A DNA stretch of 64,000 nucleotides. Source: Halioglobus sp. (GTDB lineage Bacteria > Pseudomonadota > Gammaproteobacteria > Pseudomonadales > Halieaceae). Position numbers and translations under genes: made by a program. The stretch covers positions 1-64,000 of the forward strand of contig PABK01000047.1 of the NCBI GenBank assembly GCA_002699145.1, written 5' to 3'. This document shows positions 8,059 to 16,855 of the stretch, one piece after another (position 1 is the stretch's first letter; the number at the start of each line of letters is the position of its first letter). The notes below the pieces were generated by a model. The model worked only from the letters and a program-made list of their open reading frames with translations. It searched no databases and had not been told where the DNA came from.

Positions 8059-9078
8059 ATGACCGACTCTGCATTTGCCTTCGGGCTTGGTGTAGGCACA
8101 GAAAACAGCAAGGGCGAATGGCTGGAGGTGTTCTTTCCCCAGCCGCTGCTGAACCCCCCGGCCGCGCTGGTCAGCGCCGCGGCGGAGTGCGACTCCGGCG
8201 ACACGCTGTCGGCGAACAAACTAGCGGACCTGGCCACACGCCTCGAGCAAGCGGGCGAGGCGGGGCAGGCGGCGCTGGCACTGCGCCTGGCGGACAGCTC
8301 GCAGCCGGCGGTCGCGGTGCTGCTGCGCGAGGACGCGCCGCCGGCGAACGTGCCCGAGGGCTACCTCAAGCTGCACCTGCTGTCGCACCGCCTGGTGCAG
8401 CCCCACGGCACCAACCTGGACGGCCTGTTCGGCATACTGCCGAATGTCGCCTGGACCAACGAGGGCGCGGTCGATATCGGCGAACTGGCGGAGCGGCAGT
8501 TCGCCGCCCGCCTGCGCGGCGAGGTGCTGGAGGTGAGTTGCGTGGACAAGTTCCCCAAGATGACCAACTACGTGGTCCCCGCGGGCGTGCGCATCGCGCA
8601 CACCGCACGGGTGCGCCTGGGCGCCTATCTCGGCGAGGGCACCACCGTCATGCACGAGGGCTTCGTCAACTTCAACGCCGGCACCGAGGGTCCCGGCATG
8701 ATCGAGGGGCGCATCTCCGCCGGCGTGATGATCGGCGCCGGTTCCGACCTCGGTGGCGGCGCGTCCACCATGGGCACCCTGTCCGGGGGCGGCAAACTCG
8801 TCAACGGCATGGGCGAGGGCTGCCTGGTCGGCGCCAATGGCGGCACGGGCATCCCCCTCGGCGACCGCTGCACCATAGAGGCCGGCCTGTACCTGACCGC
8901 GGGCACCGTCGTCGCCATCCTGGACAGCGAGGGCAACGCGGTGGAAACCGCCAAGGCACGCGAGCTGGCCGGCAGGTCGGACCTGCTGTTCCGGCGCAAC
9001 TCCCGCACCGGGGCGGTGGAATGCCTGACCAACCGCAGCGCCGTGGAGCTCAACGAGGAGCTGCACGCGCACAACTGA
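8059..9078 (+). CDS. dapD: 2,3,4,5-Tetrahydropyridine-2,6-dicarboxylate N-succinyltransferase
   Basis: DapD transfers succinyl from succinyl-CoA to tetrahydrodipicolinate in lysine/DAP synthesis. The 339-residue product is the long proteobacterial form, with the left-handed beta-helix hexapeptide repeats visible from about residue 170 (VRIAHTARVRLGAYLGEGTTV onward, rich in G-x-x-x-x pattern turns). An in-frame GTG lies at 8050. The ATG at 8059 is preferred because AGGTGA sits five to ten bases before it. It follows the ArsC-like gene by 15 bases and precedes dapE by 15 bases, so the three are probably co-transcribed. Confidence 0.95.
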   Translation: MTDSAFAFGLGVGTENSKGEWLEVFFPQPLLNPPAALVSAAAECDSGDTLSANKLADLATRLEQAGEAGQAALALRLADSSQPAVAVLLREDAPPANVPEGYLKLHLLSHRLVQPHGTNLDGLFGILPNVAWTNEGAVDIGELAERQFAARLRGEVLEVSCVDKFPKMTNYVVPAGVRIAHTARVRLGAYLGEGTTVMHEGFVNFNAGTEGPGMIEGRISAGVMIGAGSDLGGGASTMGTLSGGGKLVNGMGEGCLVGANGGTGIPLGDRCTIEAGLYLTAGTVVAILDSEGNAVETAKARELAGRSDLLFRRNSRTGAVECLTNRSAVELNEELHAHN

Positions 9079-9093
9079 GCGCGGGCGACAATC

Positions 9094-10230
9094 GTGGAAA
9101 AAACCCTGGCCCTGTGCTGCGAACTGATCCGCCGGGAATCGGTGACTCCCGAGGACGCCGGCTGCCAGGCGCTGATGATAGAGCACCTGCAGGGGCTGGG
9201 CTTTACCTGCACGGAACTGCCTTTCGCCGAGGTCAGTAATTTCTGGGCACTGCGCGGCACACAGGGGCCGGTGCTCGTCTTCGCCGGCCACACCGATGTG
9301 GTGCCCACGGGCCCCCTCGAGGAGTGGCGCACCCCCCCGTTCGAGCCCACCCTGCGCGACGGCGTACTCTACGGCCGTGGCAGCGCCGACATGAAGGGGT
9401 CGCTGGCGGCCATGCTGGTGGCCTGTGAGGATTTTGTCGCCGCCCACCCTGACCACCCCGGGCGCATCGCCTTTCTCATCACGTCCGACGAGGAGGGACC
9501 GGCGGTCAACGGCACGGTCAAGGTGCTGCAGTACCTGCAGCAACAGGGCGAGAGCATCGACTGGTGCGTGGTCGGGGAACCCTCCAGCTCGCAGGCGCTG
9601 GGGGATGTCATCAAGAACGGCCGGCGCGGTTCGCTCAACGCCACCCTGCGGGTGCGCGGCACCCAGGGCCACGTCGCCTACCCGCACCTGGCGGACAACC
9701 CCATCCACCGCGCCCTGCCCGCCCTGCACGCGCTGGCGAGCGAGACCTGGGACCAGGGCAACGCGTTCTTTCCCGCCACCAGCCTGCAGATATCGAATAT
9801 CCACGCCGGCACGGGCGCGACCAACGTCATCCCCGGCGAGCTGGAGGTCACCTTCAACTTCCGCTACTGCACCGAGGTGACCGACGCGCAGCTACGGCAA
9901 CGCACGGAGGCGATTCTCGAACGCCACGGACTGGACTACCACATCGACTGGCAGCTCAGCGGCCTGCCCTTCCTCACCGACAGCGGCGCGCTGGTCGAGG
10001 CGGCGCGCCGCAGCGTCGAGGCGGTTACCGGGCAGGCGCCGCAGCTGTCCACCGGCGGCGGCACCTCCGACGGGCGCTTCATCGCCACCACCGGCGCCCA
10101 GGTAGTGGAACTGGGGCCCGTCAACGCCACCATCCACAAGACCAACGAGGAAGTGAACGCACAGGACCTGCCGCGCCTCGCGGCGATGTACCGGGGAATT
10201 CTCGAGCGGCTGCTGTTGCCCGGCAGCTAG
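9094..10230 (+). CDS. dapE: Succinyl-diaminopimelate desuccinylase
   Basis: DapE is a di-zinc M20-family amidohydrolase that removes succinate to give LL-diaminopimelate. Metal ligands are visible: H66 in [12 protein letters not shown]99 in GSADMKG and E133/E134 in SDEEGPA. A C-terminal histidine in NATIHKTNE completes the set. The GTG start gives 378 residues, the family length. It is the third dap gene of the block and its stop codon lies in a CTAG shared with the convergent SDR gene. With dapC, dapD and dapA (16852-17733), most of the succinylase route is within the window. Confidence 0.97.
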   Translation: MEKTLALCCELIRRESVTPEDAGCQALMIEHLQGLGFTCTELPFAEVSNFWALRGTQGPVLVFAGHTDVVPTGPLEEWRTPPFEPTLRDGVLYGRGSADMKGSLAAMLVACEDFVAAHPDHPGRIAFLITSDEEGPAVNGTVKVLQYLQQQGESIDWCVVGEPSSSQALGDVIKNGRRGSLNATLRVRGTQGHVAYPHLADNPIHRALPALHALASETWDQGNAFFPATSLQISNIHAGTGATNVIPGELEVTFNFRYCTEVTDAQLRQRTEAILERHGLDYHIDWQLSGLPFLTDSGALVEAARRSVEAVTGQAPQLSTGGGTSDGRFIATTGAQVVELGPVNATIHKTNEEVNAQDLPRLAAMYRGILERLLLPGS

Positions 10231-10985
10231 TCCCGCAGGGCGCCCAGTTGCGACTCCAGCGCCGCGCGCGCAAGGGCGCGGTTGTCGGCGCCGGGAACGA
10301 CCAGTACAGGACCTGCTGGCAGCGCCTGCAGACTGGCCTCCACCACCTCGGCCGGCTCCATCCACAACGCCGCGGGAATCGACTCGCGCTCGAAGCCCTG
10401 CTGCTCCATGGCGTCGTGAAACCCGGTGCGGATGAACCCCGGACACAGCGCCTGCACGCGAATACCGCTGTCGCGCAGCTCTTCATGCAACGCCAGGGAG
10501 AAATGGCTGAGAAACGCCTTGGAGGCCCCGTACACGGCGTAGCCCCTGCCCGGCACCAGCGCGCCCAGGGAGCAGACGTTGATAATGGCGCCGCCGCCAA
10601 GTTCGCGCATGAAGGGCACGGCCGCCCGGCACAGGGTCATGGCGGCGTCGGCGTGCAGGGTCAGCATATCGCGCTGGCGGTTTACCGCCATCCGCTCGAA
10701 ATCACCCCAGGTGGAGAAACCGGCGTTATTGACCAGGATGTCCGCGGGGCCCTTCTGCCGCAGCGCCTCCATGACCCGCGCGACCCCCTCGGTACGGGTC
10801 AGGTCGGCGGCCACGCAGTGCACCTCCACCTCGCCAGCCAGTTCCCGGGCCAGCGCGGCCAGCGGTTTGTCGCCGCGCGCGACGGCGATGACCACCTCGC
10901 AACGTGCGGCGAGCTGGCGGCAGAACTCGGCACCAAGGCCGGCGGAAGCGCCCGTCACCAGGGCGGTTTGCTTGTGTTCGGACAT
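10227..10985 (-). CDS. Short-chain dehydrogenase/reductase
   Basis: The 252-residue NAD(P)-dependent oxidoreductase has a classical SDR Rossmann start ([11 protein letters not shown], residues 8-18). It also has the NNAG motif (ILVNNAG), an active-site serine region and [10 protein letters not shown] with the catalytic Tyr and Lys. Composition resembles the DltE/YqjQ-like SDR group often annotated only as SDR. The substrate cannot be read from sequence. It is convergent with dapE, and the two stops share the palindrome CTAG at 10227-10230. No operon partner is evident. Confidence 0.85.
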   Translation of the reverse strand: MSEHKQTALVTGASAGLGAEFCRQLAARCEVVIAVARGDKPLAALARELAGEVEVHCVAADLTRTEGVARVMEALRQKGPADILVNNAGFSTWGDFERMAVNRQRDMLTLHADAAMTLCRAAVPFMRELGGGAIINVCSLGALVPGRGYAVYGASKAFLSHFSLALHEELRDSGIRVQALCPGFIRTGFHDAMEQQGFERESIPAALWMEPAEVVEASLQALPAGPVLVVPGADNRALARAALESQLGALRD

Positions 10986-11031
10986 AGTGTCTCCGCGCTA
11001 ATACCGGGTGCGAAGCCAGGCAGCGGGAAGG

Positions 11032-11832
11032 CTAGTCCAGGGCGCGACGCACGTGCACATCATACCGCACCGCCTTGCCGCGAATACAGTGCGAGGGCTG
11101 CAGGCCGCCGAGAGCGGGGCTGCGCGCCGCGCGCTTCACCACCACCCGGGCGACATCCTGCTGCAGGGCCCAGTCGAGCAAGCCCTCGGCATCCGCATTG
11201 TCCTGTTCCCCCAGCAGGCGCTGCAACAGGGCCATTTCCTTTTTTACCGCCGCGCTCTTGTTGCGCTGCGGGAACATCGGGTCGAGCAGTATCACCTCGA
11301 CGCCACACAGGGCCTGCGCGTCGAGCGCGCGGGCGTCACCGGCGTGCAGGCTCATGCGACCCACGGTCTGCAACAGCCAGTCGTCGGTGCTGGCCGCCGC
11401 GCTCTCCAGGCCCGCGCGCAGCAGTTCCAGCACGACCTTGTTGCGCTCACAGAGTCTCACCCGGCAGCCCAGGTCGGCGAGCACGAACGCGTCCCGGCCC
11501 AGCCCCGCCGTGGCGTCGAGCAGGCCCGGCGTGCGCTGGCCGGTGACCCCCACGGCGCGCCCGATCAGTTCGTTGTTGCCGCCGCGCCGGCGGTGCCGCA
11601 TGCCGCCCGCGCCGAAATCCACCCGCAGGGGACCGGGAGCGGGACTGGCCAATTCCTGCAGGGCGATGCAGCGGTCGCGACACACCAGCAGCGCCTGGGC
11701 AGTGTCGTGCGGCGGCTGCGCGCCGGGTGCGAGCAGGGGCAGACCCAGTCGCGCGGCGCAGGCGCGCGCGCGTTCCAGGTCGGCCTCGCCGTGAGGCAGG
11801 ACCGCGAGGTCCAGGGGAGCCGGGGTGCTCAG
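11032..11832 (-). CDS. rsmJ: 16S rRNA (guanine1516-N2)-methyltransferase, probable CTG start
   Basis: RsmJ methylates G1516 of 16S rRNA using S-adenosylmethionine. Family motifs are clear: VDFGAGGMRHRR, LDATAGLGRDAFVLADLGC (SAM site), VILLDPMFPQRNKSAAVKKEM and RVVVKRAA. An in-frame GTG at 11685 would give 217 residues and drop the N-terminal domain. The open frame continues upstream with RsmJ-like sequence (LDLAVLPHGEADLERAR..LGLPLL). No ATG, GTG or TTG is available there. A CTG at 11832 overlaps the stop of the upstream gene (CTGA), giving 266 residues versus about 250 in E. coli. The product is secure; the start is inferred. It is the last gene of the cyclase operon. Confidence 0.9.
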   Translation of the reverse strand: MSTPAPLDLAVLPHGEADLERARACAARLGLPLLAPGAQPPHDTAQALLVCRDRCIALQELASPAPGPLRVDFGAGGMRHRRRGGNNELIGRAVGVTGQRTPGLLDATAGLGRDAFVLADLGCRVRLCERNKVVLELLRAGLESAAASTDDWLLQTVGRMSLHAGDARALDAQALCGVEVILLDPMFPQRNKSAAVKKEMALLQRLLGEQDNADAEGLLDWALQQDVARVVVKRAARSPALGGLQPSHCIRGKAVRYDVHVRRALD

Positions 11833-12728
11833 TGTCCCTCGGTGGCCAGCATGGCCTCGAGGTTGCGGCAGTTTTCCACGATGGCGTCCATGTACAGGTG
11901 ACGCCCGCCGAAGTGCTCCGCAGCGTAGCGATGCACGCCGTCGAACTGTTCGCCCAGGCGCACTTCCATGGTCGTGCGGATGAAGGCCGGGGTCATGCTC
12001 AACAGTTGTTCACGGGAGCGGTAGATCGTCCCCATGTGCGACTGCTCGCCCTGCTCGCCGGCGAGGCCGCCAGCGACAAACTCCTCGTACAGGTACTCCC
12101 GGCACTTCGCGGCATAATCGATGTCGGCCAGTTGCGCGATCAGATCGGCGGTGCCCAGCAAGGTGCCGAGCAGGTACTCCGCACGGCCGTGGACCTCGAT
12201 GCTTTGCGGATCCCTGTCATAGCCGGTGAAGTAGATGATTCGCGTGCAGGTGCCGACGATGTCCTGCAGGCCGACCTCGGGCAGGTAGGACGCGAGAAAG
12301 CGCGCGCCGCGGCTGACGTGCACACGGGTATACGCGGCGCCGTTACTGTGCCGTGTGTCGCGGGTGCGGCGTATATAGCCGGAATCGTGGAACAGGGCCG
12401 TGGCAATGCCGGCCAGGGCGAGTTCGGAGGACAGGCGCACCTCCTGTTCGGGATTGCGCAGGCAGCCATCGAGCAGGCGCCCCATCGCCAGTGTCACGTC
12501 GAGCACGTGCTGCAGGTTGTGGTACTGGATGTCACAGGCGCGAAAGCCGGGGTAATCGCCCTCGTAGAGGCGCTGCAGGTCGCGAAACAAGACCTCCAGC
12601 ACCGCGAAATCAAATGCGCGGAAATGTTCCTGGAGGATCGAGCGCACCGCGCCGCAAACGGCGCTGGCAGAGCTGACGTCCACGGTATTGCTCACGTCCA
12701 TGTGGCCCGCGCGCTGAATCTGGCCCAT
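11829..12728 (-). CDS. HD-domain / class I cyclic-nucleotide phosphodiesterase-like hydrolase
   Basis: The 299-residue cytoplasmic protein carries metal-site motifs in the order seen in class I cyclic nucleotide phosphodiesterases. These are YHNLQHVLDV (H70, N71, H74, D77), ALFHDSGY (H114, D115) and LGTADLIAQL (D195), with HSNG and further His residues between. Class I PDEs use HNxxHxxDV, HD and a later Asp to bind two metals. This suggests hydrolysis of a cyclic nucleotide, but other HD phosphohydrolase substrates remain possible. It starts five bases after the stop of a class III cyclase gene, with GAGGAA before the ATG, and overlaps rsmJ. The pairing supports a cyclase/PDE module. Confidence 0.75.
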   Translation of the reverse strand: MGQIQRAGHMDVSNTVDVSSASAVCGAVRSILQEHFRAFDFAVLEVLFRDLQRLYEGDYPGFRACDIQYHNLQHVLDVTLAMGRLLDGCLRNPEQEVRLSSELALAGIATALFHDSGYIRRTRDTRHSNGAAYTRVHVSRGARFLASYLPEVGLQDIVGTCTRIIYFTGYDRDPQSIEVHGRAEYLLGTLLGTADLIAQLADIDYAAKCREYLYEEFVAGGLAGEQGEQSHMGTIYRSREQLLSMTPAFIRTTMEVRLGEQFDGVHRYAAEHFGGRHLYMDAIVENCRNLEAMLATEGH

Positions 12729-12733
12729 GACCG

Positions 12734-14131
12734 CTATTCCTCGGTAATGGTCTTGTTGCCGCGTTTCTTCAGCAGCGATGACAGGTCGTCGATGAGTTCC
12801 TCGGTACTGGCGCCGGATTGCACCGGGGGCGACGCCGCCTGCTCGGAGCGGCCGGGAAGCCGGGACGGGTCCAGCCCCAGGGTCATCACCTCGCCGGCGA
12901 GATCAATTTCTATCTCCAGGTTGTAGGCGTAGCGCGACAGGCCGTGTTTGTCGACGATGCGGAATCGCCGCGGGCGGGTTTCGCCATCGGCGTCCTCCAT
13001 ATCGGTGAGGTGACAGGACATGGCGTCGATGCCCTTGCTGGACAGCGCGATGCCGCGTACCGCGTCGAGGGCGCGGTTACAGGCGCTGACGAAAGCGGCG
13101 GCCGAGACCGAGGTAATGGACTTCACCGCATTGCCGCCCCAGCCGGCCTGCTGGCAGTGAAACTCGCCGATGAGCACCTGGTGCGCCTGGGCCAGGTCCA
13201 GCATACGCGCCAGCTCTATGGTCACATCGCCGACGATATAGCTGAACACGGAAGGATTGACCCCCTCCGCCTGGTACAGCTCGTAGTGACCACCGATATG
13301 GTAACCGGTGCGGATGACCGGCACGGTATTGCCCCGGGAGGCCGCGCGTGCAACAGCGTTGTCGGCCACTACCAGCAGCATGAAGACAAACAGGTCCTGG
13401 TTGGCGCTGGCGCTCAGGTCGCGGTTCCAGACATAGTAGCCGTCGCCGGTGGTGGTGCGGGCGAAGTTGATCTCGATACCCTTGCCCCACAGCTTGCTGC
13501 AGGCGGAATTGAGGGAATAGGACAGGCTGTTGAGCTGGCTGGCCTGTTCGAACGGCGTATAGAGGGAAAAATCGACGATGTCGAACAACAGCACAGCCCG
13601 GCTGTCGACATAGCTGAGGCCGTAGCGCTTGATCAGTTCCTCGACCGACGCCAGCACCTGCGCCTCTTCGGAAAGCGCCGTATTCAACTTGATAAACGTG
13701 GGGGATACGTCCAGGCGTTCACTGACCGCGAACAACTCGTCGCGGCTCTTGCGCCGCTCGCCGGAGATCAGCTCGCGAATAAACGCCTCGTTGTCGCGGC
13801 TTTCATCGTCGCTGGCGCCACCGGCCGCGGCGCAGTAGTTGCCGAGAAAATAGTGCGGGACAAAAATGACCAGCAGGCCGCGCTCATCGGAACTCCAGCA
13901 CAGGACGATGTTCTGCCCCATGCGCCACTGCTTGCGCAGCGTCTTTTCCAGCGACTTCAGGTTCCCGCGCTGGACAATGCTGATGGCCTCGAGGGAGTCG
14001 CCCCCCTCGTTGACCTGCGCCCGCTCGCCGGATGCGCGCCCGCGCATGCCGCGCGTACCGGGCGCTCTGTCACCGTGCCTGGCATCCCGGGACTCCCCGT
14101 CGGGGGACCCGCCGTCACTGGAATTCGACAT
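12734..14131 (-). CDS. Class III adenylate/guanylate cyclase-domain protein
   Basis: The 465-residue product has a disordered, charged N-terminus (residues 1-45), a region of unknown fold (about 46-175) and a cyclase homology domain. Both metal aspartates of class III cyclases seem present: D184 in LLFDIVDFSLY and D230 in TTTGDGYYVW. The C-terminal VGDVTIELARML matches the segment holding the catalytic Asn/Arg in the family, although the exact Asn is not obvious. A base-selecting lysine before TTGD is absent (ART), so ATP/GTP preference is uncertain. In-frame ATGs exist upstream to 14290, but that one overlaps the divergent gene. 14131 follows GGGAGGAG and a TATAAT at 14189-14194. Confidence 0.75.
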   Translation of the reverse strand: MSNSSDGGSPDGESRDARHGDRAPGTRGMRGRASGERAQVNEGGDSLEAISIVQRGNLKSLEKTLRKQWRMGQNIVLCWSSDERGLLVIFVPHYFLGNYCAAAGGASDDESRDNEAFIRELISGERRKSRDELFAVSERLDVSPTFIKLNTALSEEAQVLASVEELIKRYGLSYVDSRAVLLFDIVDFSLYTPFEQASQLNSLSYSLNSACSKLWGKGIEINFARTTTGDGYYVWNRDLSASANQDLFVFMLLVVADNAVARAASRGNTVPVIRTGYHIGGHYELYQAEGVNPSVFSYIVGDVTIELARMLDLAQAHQVLIGEFHCQQAGWGGNAVKSITSVSAAAFVSACNRALDAVRGIALSSKGIDAMSCHLTDMEDADGETRPRRFRIVDKHGLSRYAYNLEIEIDLAGEVMTLGLDPSRLPGRSEQAASPPVQSGASTEELIDDLSSLLKKRGNKTITEE

Positions 14132-14188
14132 ACCGCCGATCGCTCCTCCCGGCTGCGCCCGGTGGCGTGCTCCACCGCGTCCATTGGC

Positions 14189-14194
14189 ATTATA
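14189..14194 (-). promoter_or_regulatory. -10 box candidate for the cyclase operon
   Basis: A perfect TATAAT on the minus strand lies about 57 bases before the preferred cyclase start at 14131. The correctly spaced -35 position reads TGGTCC, a poor match; a TTGACA is present but 27 bases away. The surrounding ATTATAAT is near-palindromic, so it could also serve the divergent lipoprotein gene. Confidence 0.35.
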
Positions 14195-14278
14195 ATGGCC
14201 ATTGGAGCGCCGGACCATGCCTGTCAACTCCAGGATGCTCATTTTGGGTAAGCCCCACCCGCAGGGAGTGCTGTAATC

Positions 14279-14794
14279 ATGCCGTCGCACATCGTGTCTT
14301 CGTCTTTTTTCCTGTGTCTGTCACTGCTCCTGGCCGCCTGCCAGGGCTACGATATCAAGGTCAATGACCGGGTCGTCTACTCGCCGCCGCCGCTGTTCAC
14401 CGGCTTCGACATCGCCGACCCGGCCCTGCGCGCCTGTGTCGAGCAGGCCATCGTCGACCAGTCTGTCACCGCCCCGGCGGAACTGGTGGACCTGAACTGC
14501 GCCCACGCGGGCATCACCGACCTCGGCGGTCTCTCGGTCTTCACCGGGCTCAGGCGCCTGCGCATGTCCGCCAACGGCATCCGCAACCTGGTCGAGCTGA
14601 ACCGCCTGGACGAGCTGCGCGAGCTGTACCTCGATGACAACCGCATCGTCGACCCGGTGCCGCTATACGGCCTGAGCGCGCTGGACCACCTGGACCTTTC
14701 CGGAAATCCCGACCTGCAATGCCCGCGCGACGCCGCGCTGGCAGGGGTGAAAACCCTGCAACTGCCCAATCACTGCCCCGCTCCGGGCGCCTGA
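14279..14794 (+). CDS. Leucine-rich-repeat lipoprotein
   Basis: The 171-residue product starts with a hydrophobic signal peptide ending in the lipobox LLAAC (lipidated Cys21), so it should be anchored to the inner or outer membrane facing the periplasm. The second half contains at least three short leucine-rich repeats (GLRRLRMSANGIRNL, ELRELYLDDNRIVD, ALDHLDLSGNPDL). A cysteine pair caps the ends (C64-like DLNCAHAG and LQC). Such solenoids usually bind proteins. No partner is visible. It is divergent from the cyclase operon across about 150 bases and stands alone. I cannot assign a specific function. Confidence 0.8.
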   Translation: MPSHIVSSSFFLCLSLLLAACQGYDIKVNDRVVYSPPPLFTGFDIADPALRACVEQAIVDQSVTAPAELVDLNCAHAGITDLGGLSVFTGLRRLRMSANGIRNLVELNRLDELRELYLDDNRIVDPVPLYGLSALDHLDLSGNPDLQCPRDAALAGVKTLQLPNHCPAPGA

Positions 14795-14986
14795 CCCGGC
14801 ACGTGTTCCTGTCCTGCCGCACAGGCGGGCGACTTCGCAAGCGGCCCGCTGTGCCCTGAAGATTCGCAGCCTAGCGCAAAGCCCGGCGCGGCGTCAGGCG
14901 CGCGCGCGGGCGGCGGCCCGGAAACGGGAATGGGGTCACAATTGGGGGAAAAAATGCGCGGCAGGGAGCTCCCGTCGCAGGCCTGC

Positions 14987-15745
14987 TCAGTCGACCTGCA
15001 GCCAGCCGAAACCCTCTGCCTGGCAGGCGAATACCACCCTGTCCAGGGAATCGAGTACGGACAGCAACGCCTCCTCGGCGAGCTCGCGGCGGTTGTTCTT
15101 CTCGCTGACGTGCGCCACCACCAGGTGGGCGAGCGCGGGAGCGTTCAACTGGCGCAGCAGGTCCACCGCCTGCTGGTTGTTCAGGTGCCCCCAGTCCCCG
15201 CCGACGCGCCGCTTCAGATGCGGCGGGTATTCCCCGTGCATCAGCGTTTCCAGGTCGTGGTTGAACTCCAGCATCAGCAGGCGGCAGTCGCGAAAGCTCT
15301 GCACGACATGCGGGGTAACGCTGCCCAGGTCGGTCAGGATGCCCAGGCTTCGCTGGCGCCAGTCGAAACGGAACTGGCAGGGCTCGGCGGCGTCGTGGGG
15401 CACCGCCACCGTCTGCACCGAGAGTTCCCCCAGCGGCAGGGTCTCGCCGCAGTTGAAACACCGGTAGTCGTCGGCGCCGTCCAGCCTGCCGCTGCCCAGG
15501 GTGCCGTGCGTAAGGTATACCGGCAGCTTGTGCTTGCGCGCAAGGCCGGCCACACCACTGGCATGATCGCCGTGTTCATGGGTTACCAGTACAGCGTCGA
15601 GATCGCCGGGCTCGACGCCCAGGCGCGCCATACGCCGGGTGGTTTCGCGCAGGGAAAAGCCACAGTCGACCAGCACCAGGGTGGAGCCGGCGCGCACCAG
15701 GGTGCCGTTGCCGCGGCTGCCGGATCCCAGGGAGGCGATCTGCAT
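14987..15745 (-). CDS. Metallo-beta-lactamase-fold hydrolase (YycJ-like)
   Basis: The 252-residue product begins MQIASLGSGSRGNGTLV, typical of the YycJ/WalJ-like MBL-fold group. The metal-binding motif THEHGDHASG follows near residue 60, then DCGFS and further His residues (VPHDA, LEFNHD, VAHVSEKN). Members include exonuclease-like and phosphodiesterase-like hydrolases; the substrate here is unknown. An earlier ATG at 15799 would add 18 poorly conserved residues. The dapA-bamC-MBL order is the one seen in Pseudomonas, but the purC that usually follows is not next here: 192 gene-free bases precede the LRR lipoprotein. Confidence 0.85.
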   Translation of the reverse strand: MQIASLGSGSRGNGTLVRAGSTLVLVDCGFSLRETTRRMARLGVEPGDLDAVLVTHEHGDHASGVAGLARKHKLPVYLTHGTLGSGRLDGADDYRCFNCGETLPLGELSVQTVAVPHDAAEPCQFRFDWRQRSLGILTDLGSVTPHVVQSFRDCRLLMLEFNHDLETLMHGEYPPHLKRRVGGDWGHLNNQQAVDLLRQLNAPALAHLVVAHVSEKNNRRELAEEALLSVLDSLDRVVFACQAEGFGWLQVD

Positions 15746-15814
15746 CAATGCCTGCCAGCGCCGTGGGCACTGCGGAACCGGGACCCGGGCATCGCGCAAC
15801 CTGCCGCCACGGGC

Positions 15815-16855
15815 CTAGTTGATGTTGCCCTTGATGAGTGACAGCAGGGCCTGCTCCTCGCGTTTTTCCAGGACGCGCGAGGCGTCCTCGGGACGCAGGC
15901 GAATGCTGACCGTCTGCGCGTCCACGACGTCCATGTTCACCAGGAAGCGCACACCGGCGAGCGGGTGTTCCTCCTCACCCCACAACCAGTCGAACCAGCC
16001 CTCTTCCTCGGCGTTCTCAGGGCCCAGGAAGCGCGTGTAATAGACGCCGGCGGAACGGTCGCGGTCGACGATCTCAAACGTGGACTTTTCCAGCCCCCGC
16101 GCCAGCGACGCCCAGGCGCGGTCGAAGGGCAGCCCCAGGTTGATGTAGGTATAGCCCTGCGCGGACTCCTGCAGGGATATCTTGCCGCCGGAACTGATGC
16201 CCTGCTGGGCGACCATGGACACGGGGGTGGAATCCGCGGTATCGGCGAGGTACTGCGCCACGGCACGCAGCATTTCCTGCGCCTGGGCCGGGTCGTCAGA
16301 GGTACGTGGCCAGTTGTCCACATCCCCCGCGCGATTCATCTGCAATACGTGGAGTTCACTGGTGGCACGCTGCACGCCCTGCTCCATGCGAAAGCGAAAG
16401 CGGCTCTCCATGGGTTTGCCCTCAAGCTTGAGCCAGCCGGTGTCGATGGTGCCGGCGCGCGCATCCGCCCGGGCGACCTGCATGCCCGCGGCGGCGAGAA
16501 AACTGCGCACCTGGGGCCACACCTGGCCGGGAGCGAGTTCCACCAGCGCCCAGCTCTGTTCGCCCAGCTTCTGGATACGCACCACCTCGGCACCGGCGCC
16601 TCCCACCAGGGGCGCAGGCCTGGGCACCTCGAACTCACCCGCCAGCACCAGGTCTTCGCGCACCGGCGGCACCACGTAGAGTTCGCGCAGGGCGGCGCTG
16701 TCCTTGTCCCCGGGCACCTTGACCACGGGGGTTTCCGACGCGCGCTTGTAATCCTGGGACTTGTCGCGAAATACGCCGTCGTCGCCGAACAGGAAGCCGC
16801 AGCCGGACAGCAACGGCAGGACACAGAACATCACGGCCAGGGGAGTACGCATCAT
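15815..16855 (-). CDS. bamC: Outer membrane assembly lipoprotein BamC
   Basis: BamC is a lipoprotein subunit of the BAM complex that folds outer-membrane proteins. The 346-residue product has a signal peptide with lipobox LLSGC (Cys19) and the family segment RDKSQDYKRA right after it. In E. coli the equivalent N-terminal loop lies across BamD. Two helix-grip domains fill the rest, and the repeated ALV..QVWPQVRSFL and FDRAWASLARGLE segments are consistent with this. It starts within the dapA stop (ATGA), the conserved dapA-bamC arrangement. The overall sequence is divergent, as usual for BamC; the context makes the assignment firm. Confidence 0.92.
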   Translation of the reverse strand: MMRTPLAVMFCVLPLLSGCGFLFGDDGVFRDKSQDYKRASETPVVKVPGDKDSAALRELYVVPPVREDLVLAGEFEVPRPAPLVGGAGAEVVRIQKLGEQSWALVELAPGQVWPQVRSFLAAAGMQVARADARAGTIDTGWLKLEGKPMESRFRFRMEQGVQRATSELHVLQMNRAGDVDNWPRTSDDPAQAQEMLRAVAQYLADTADSTPVSMVAQQGISSGGKISLQESAQGYTYINLGLPFDRAWASLARGLEKSTFEIVDRDRSAGVYYTRFLGPENAEEEGWFDWLWGEEEHPLAGVRFLVNMDVVDAQTVSIRLRPEDASRVLEKREEQALLSLIKGNIN

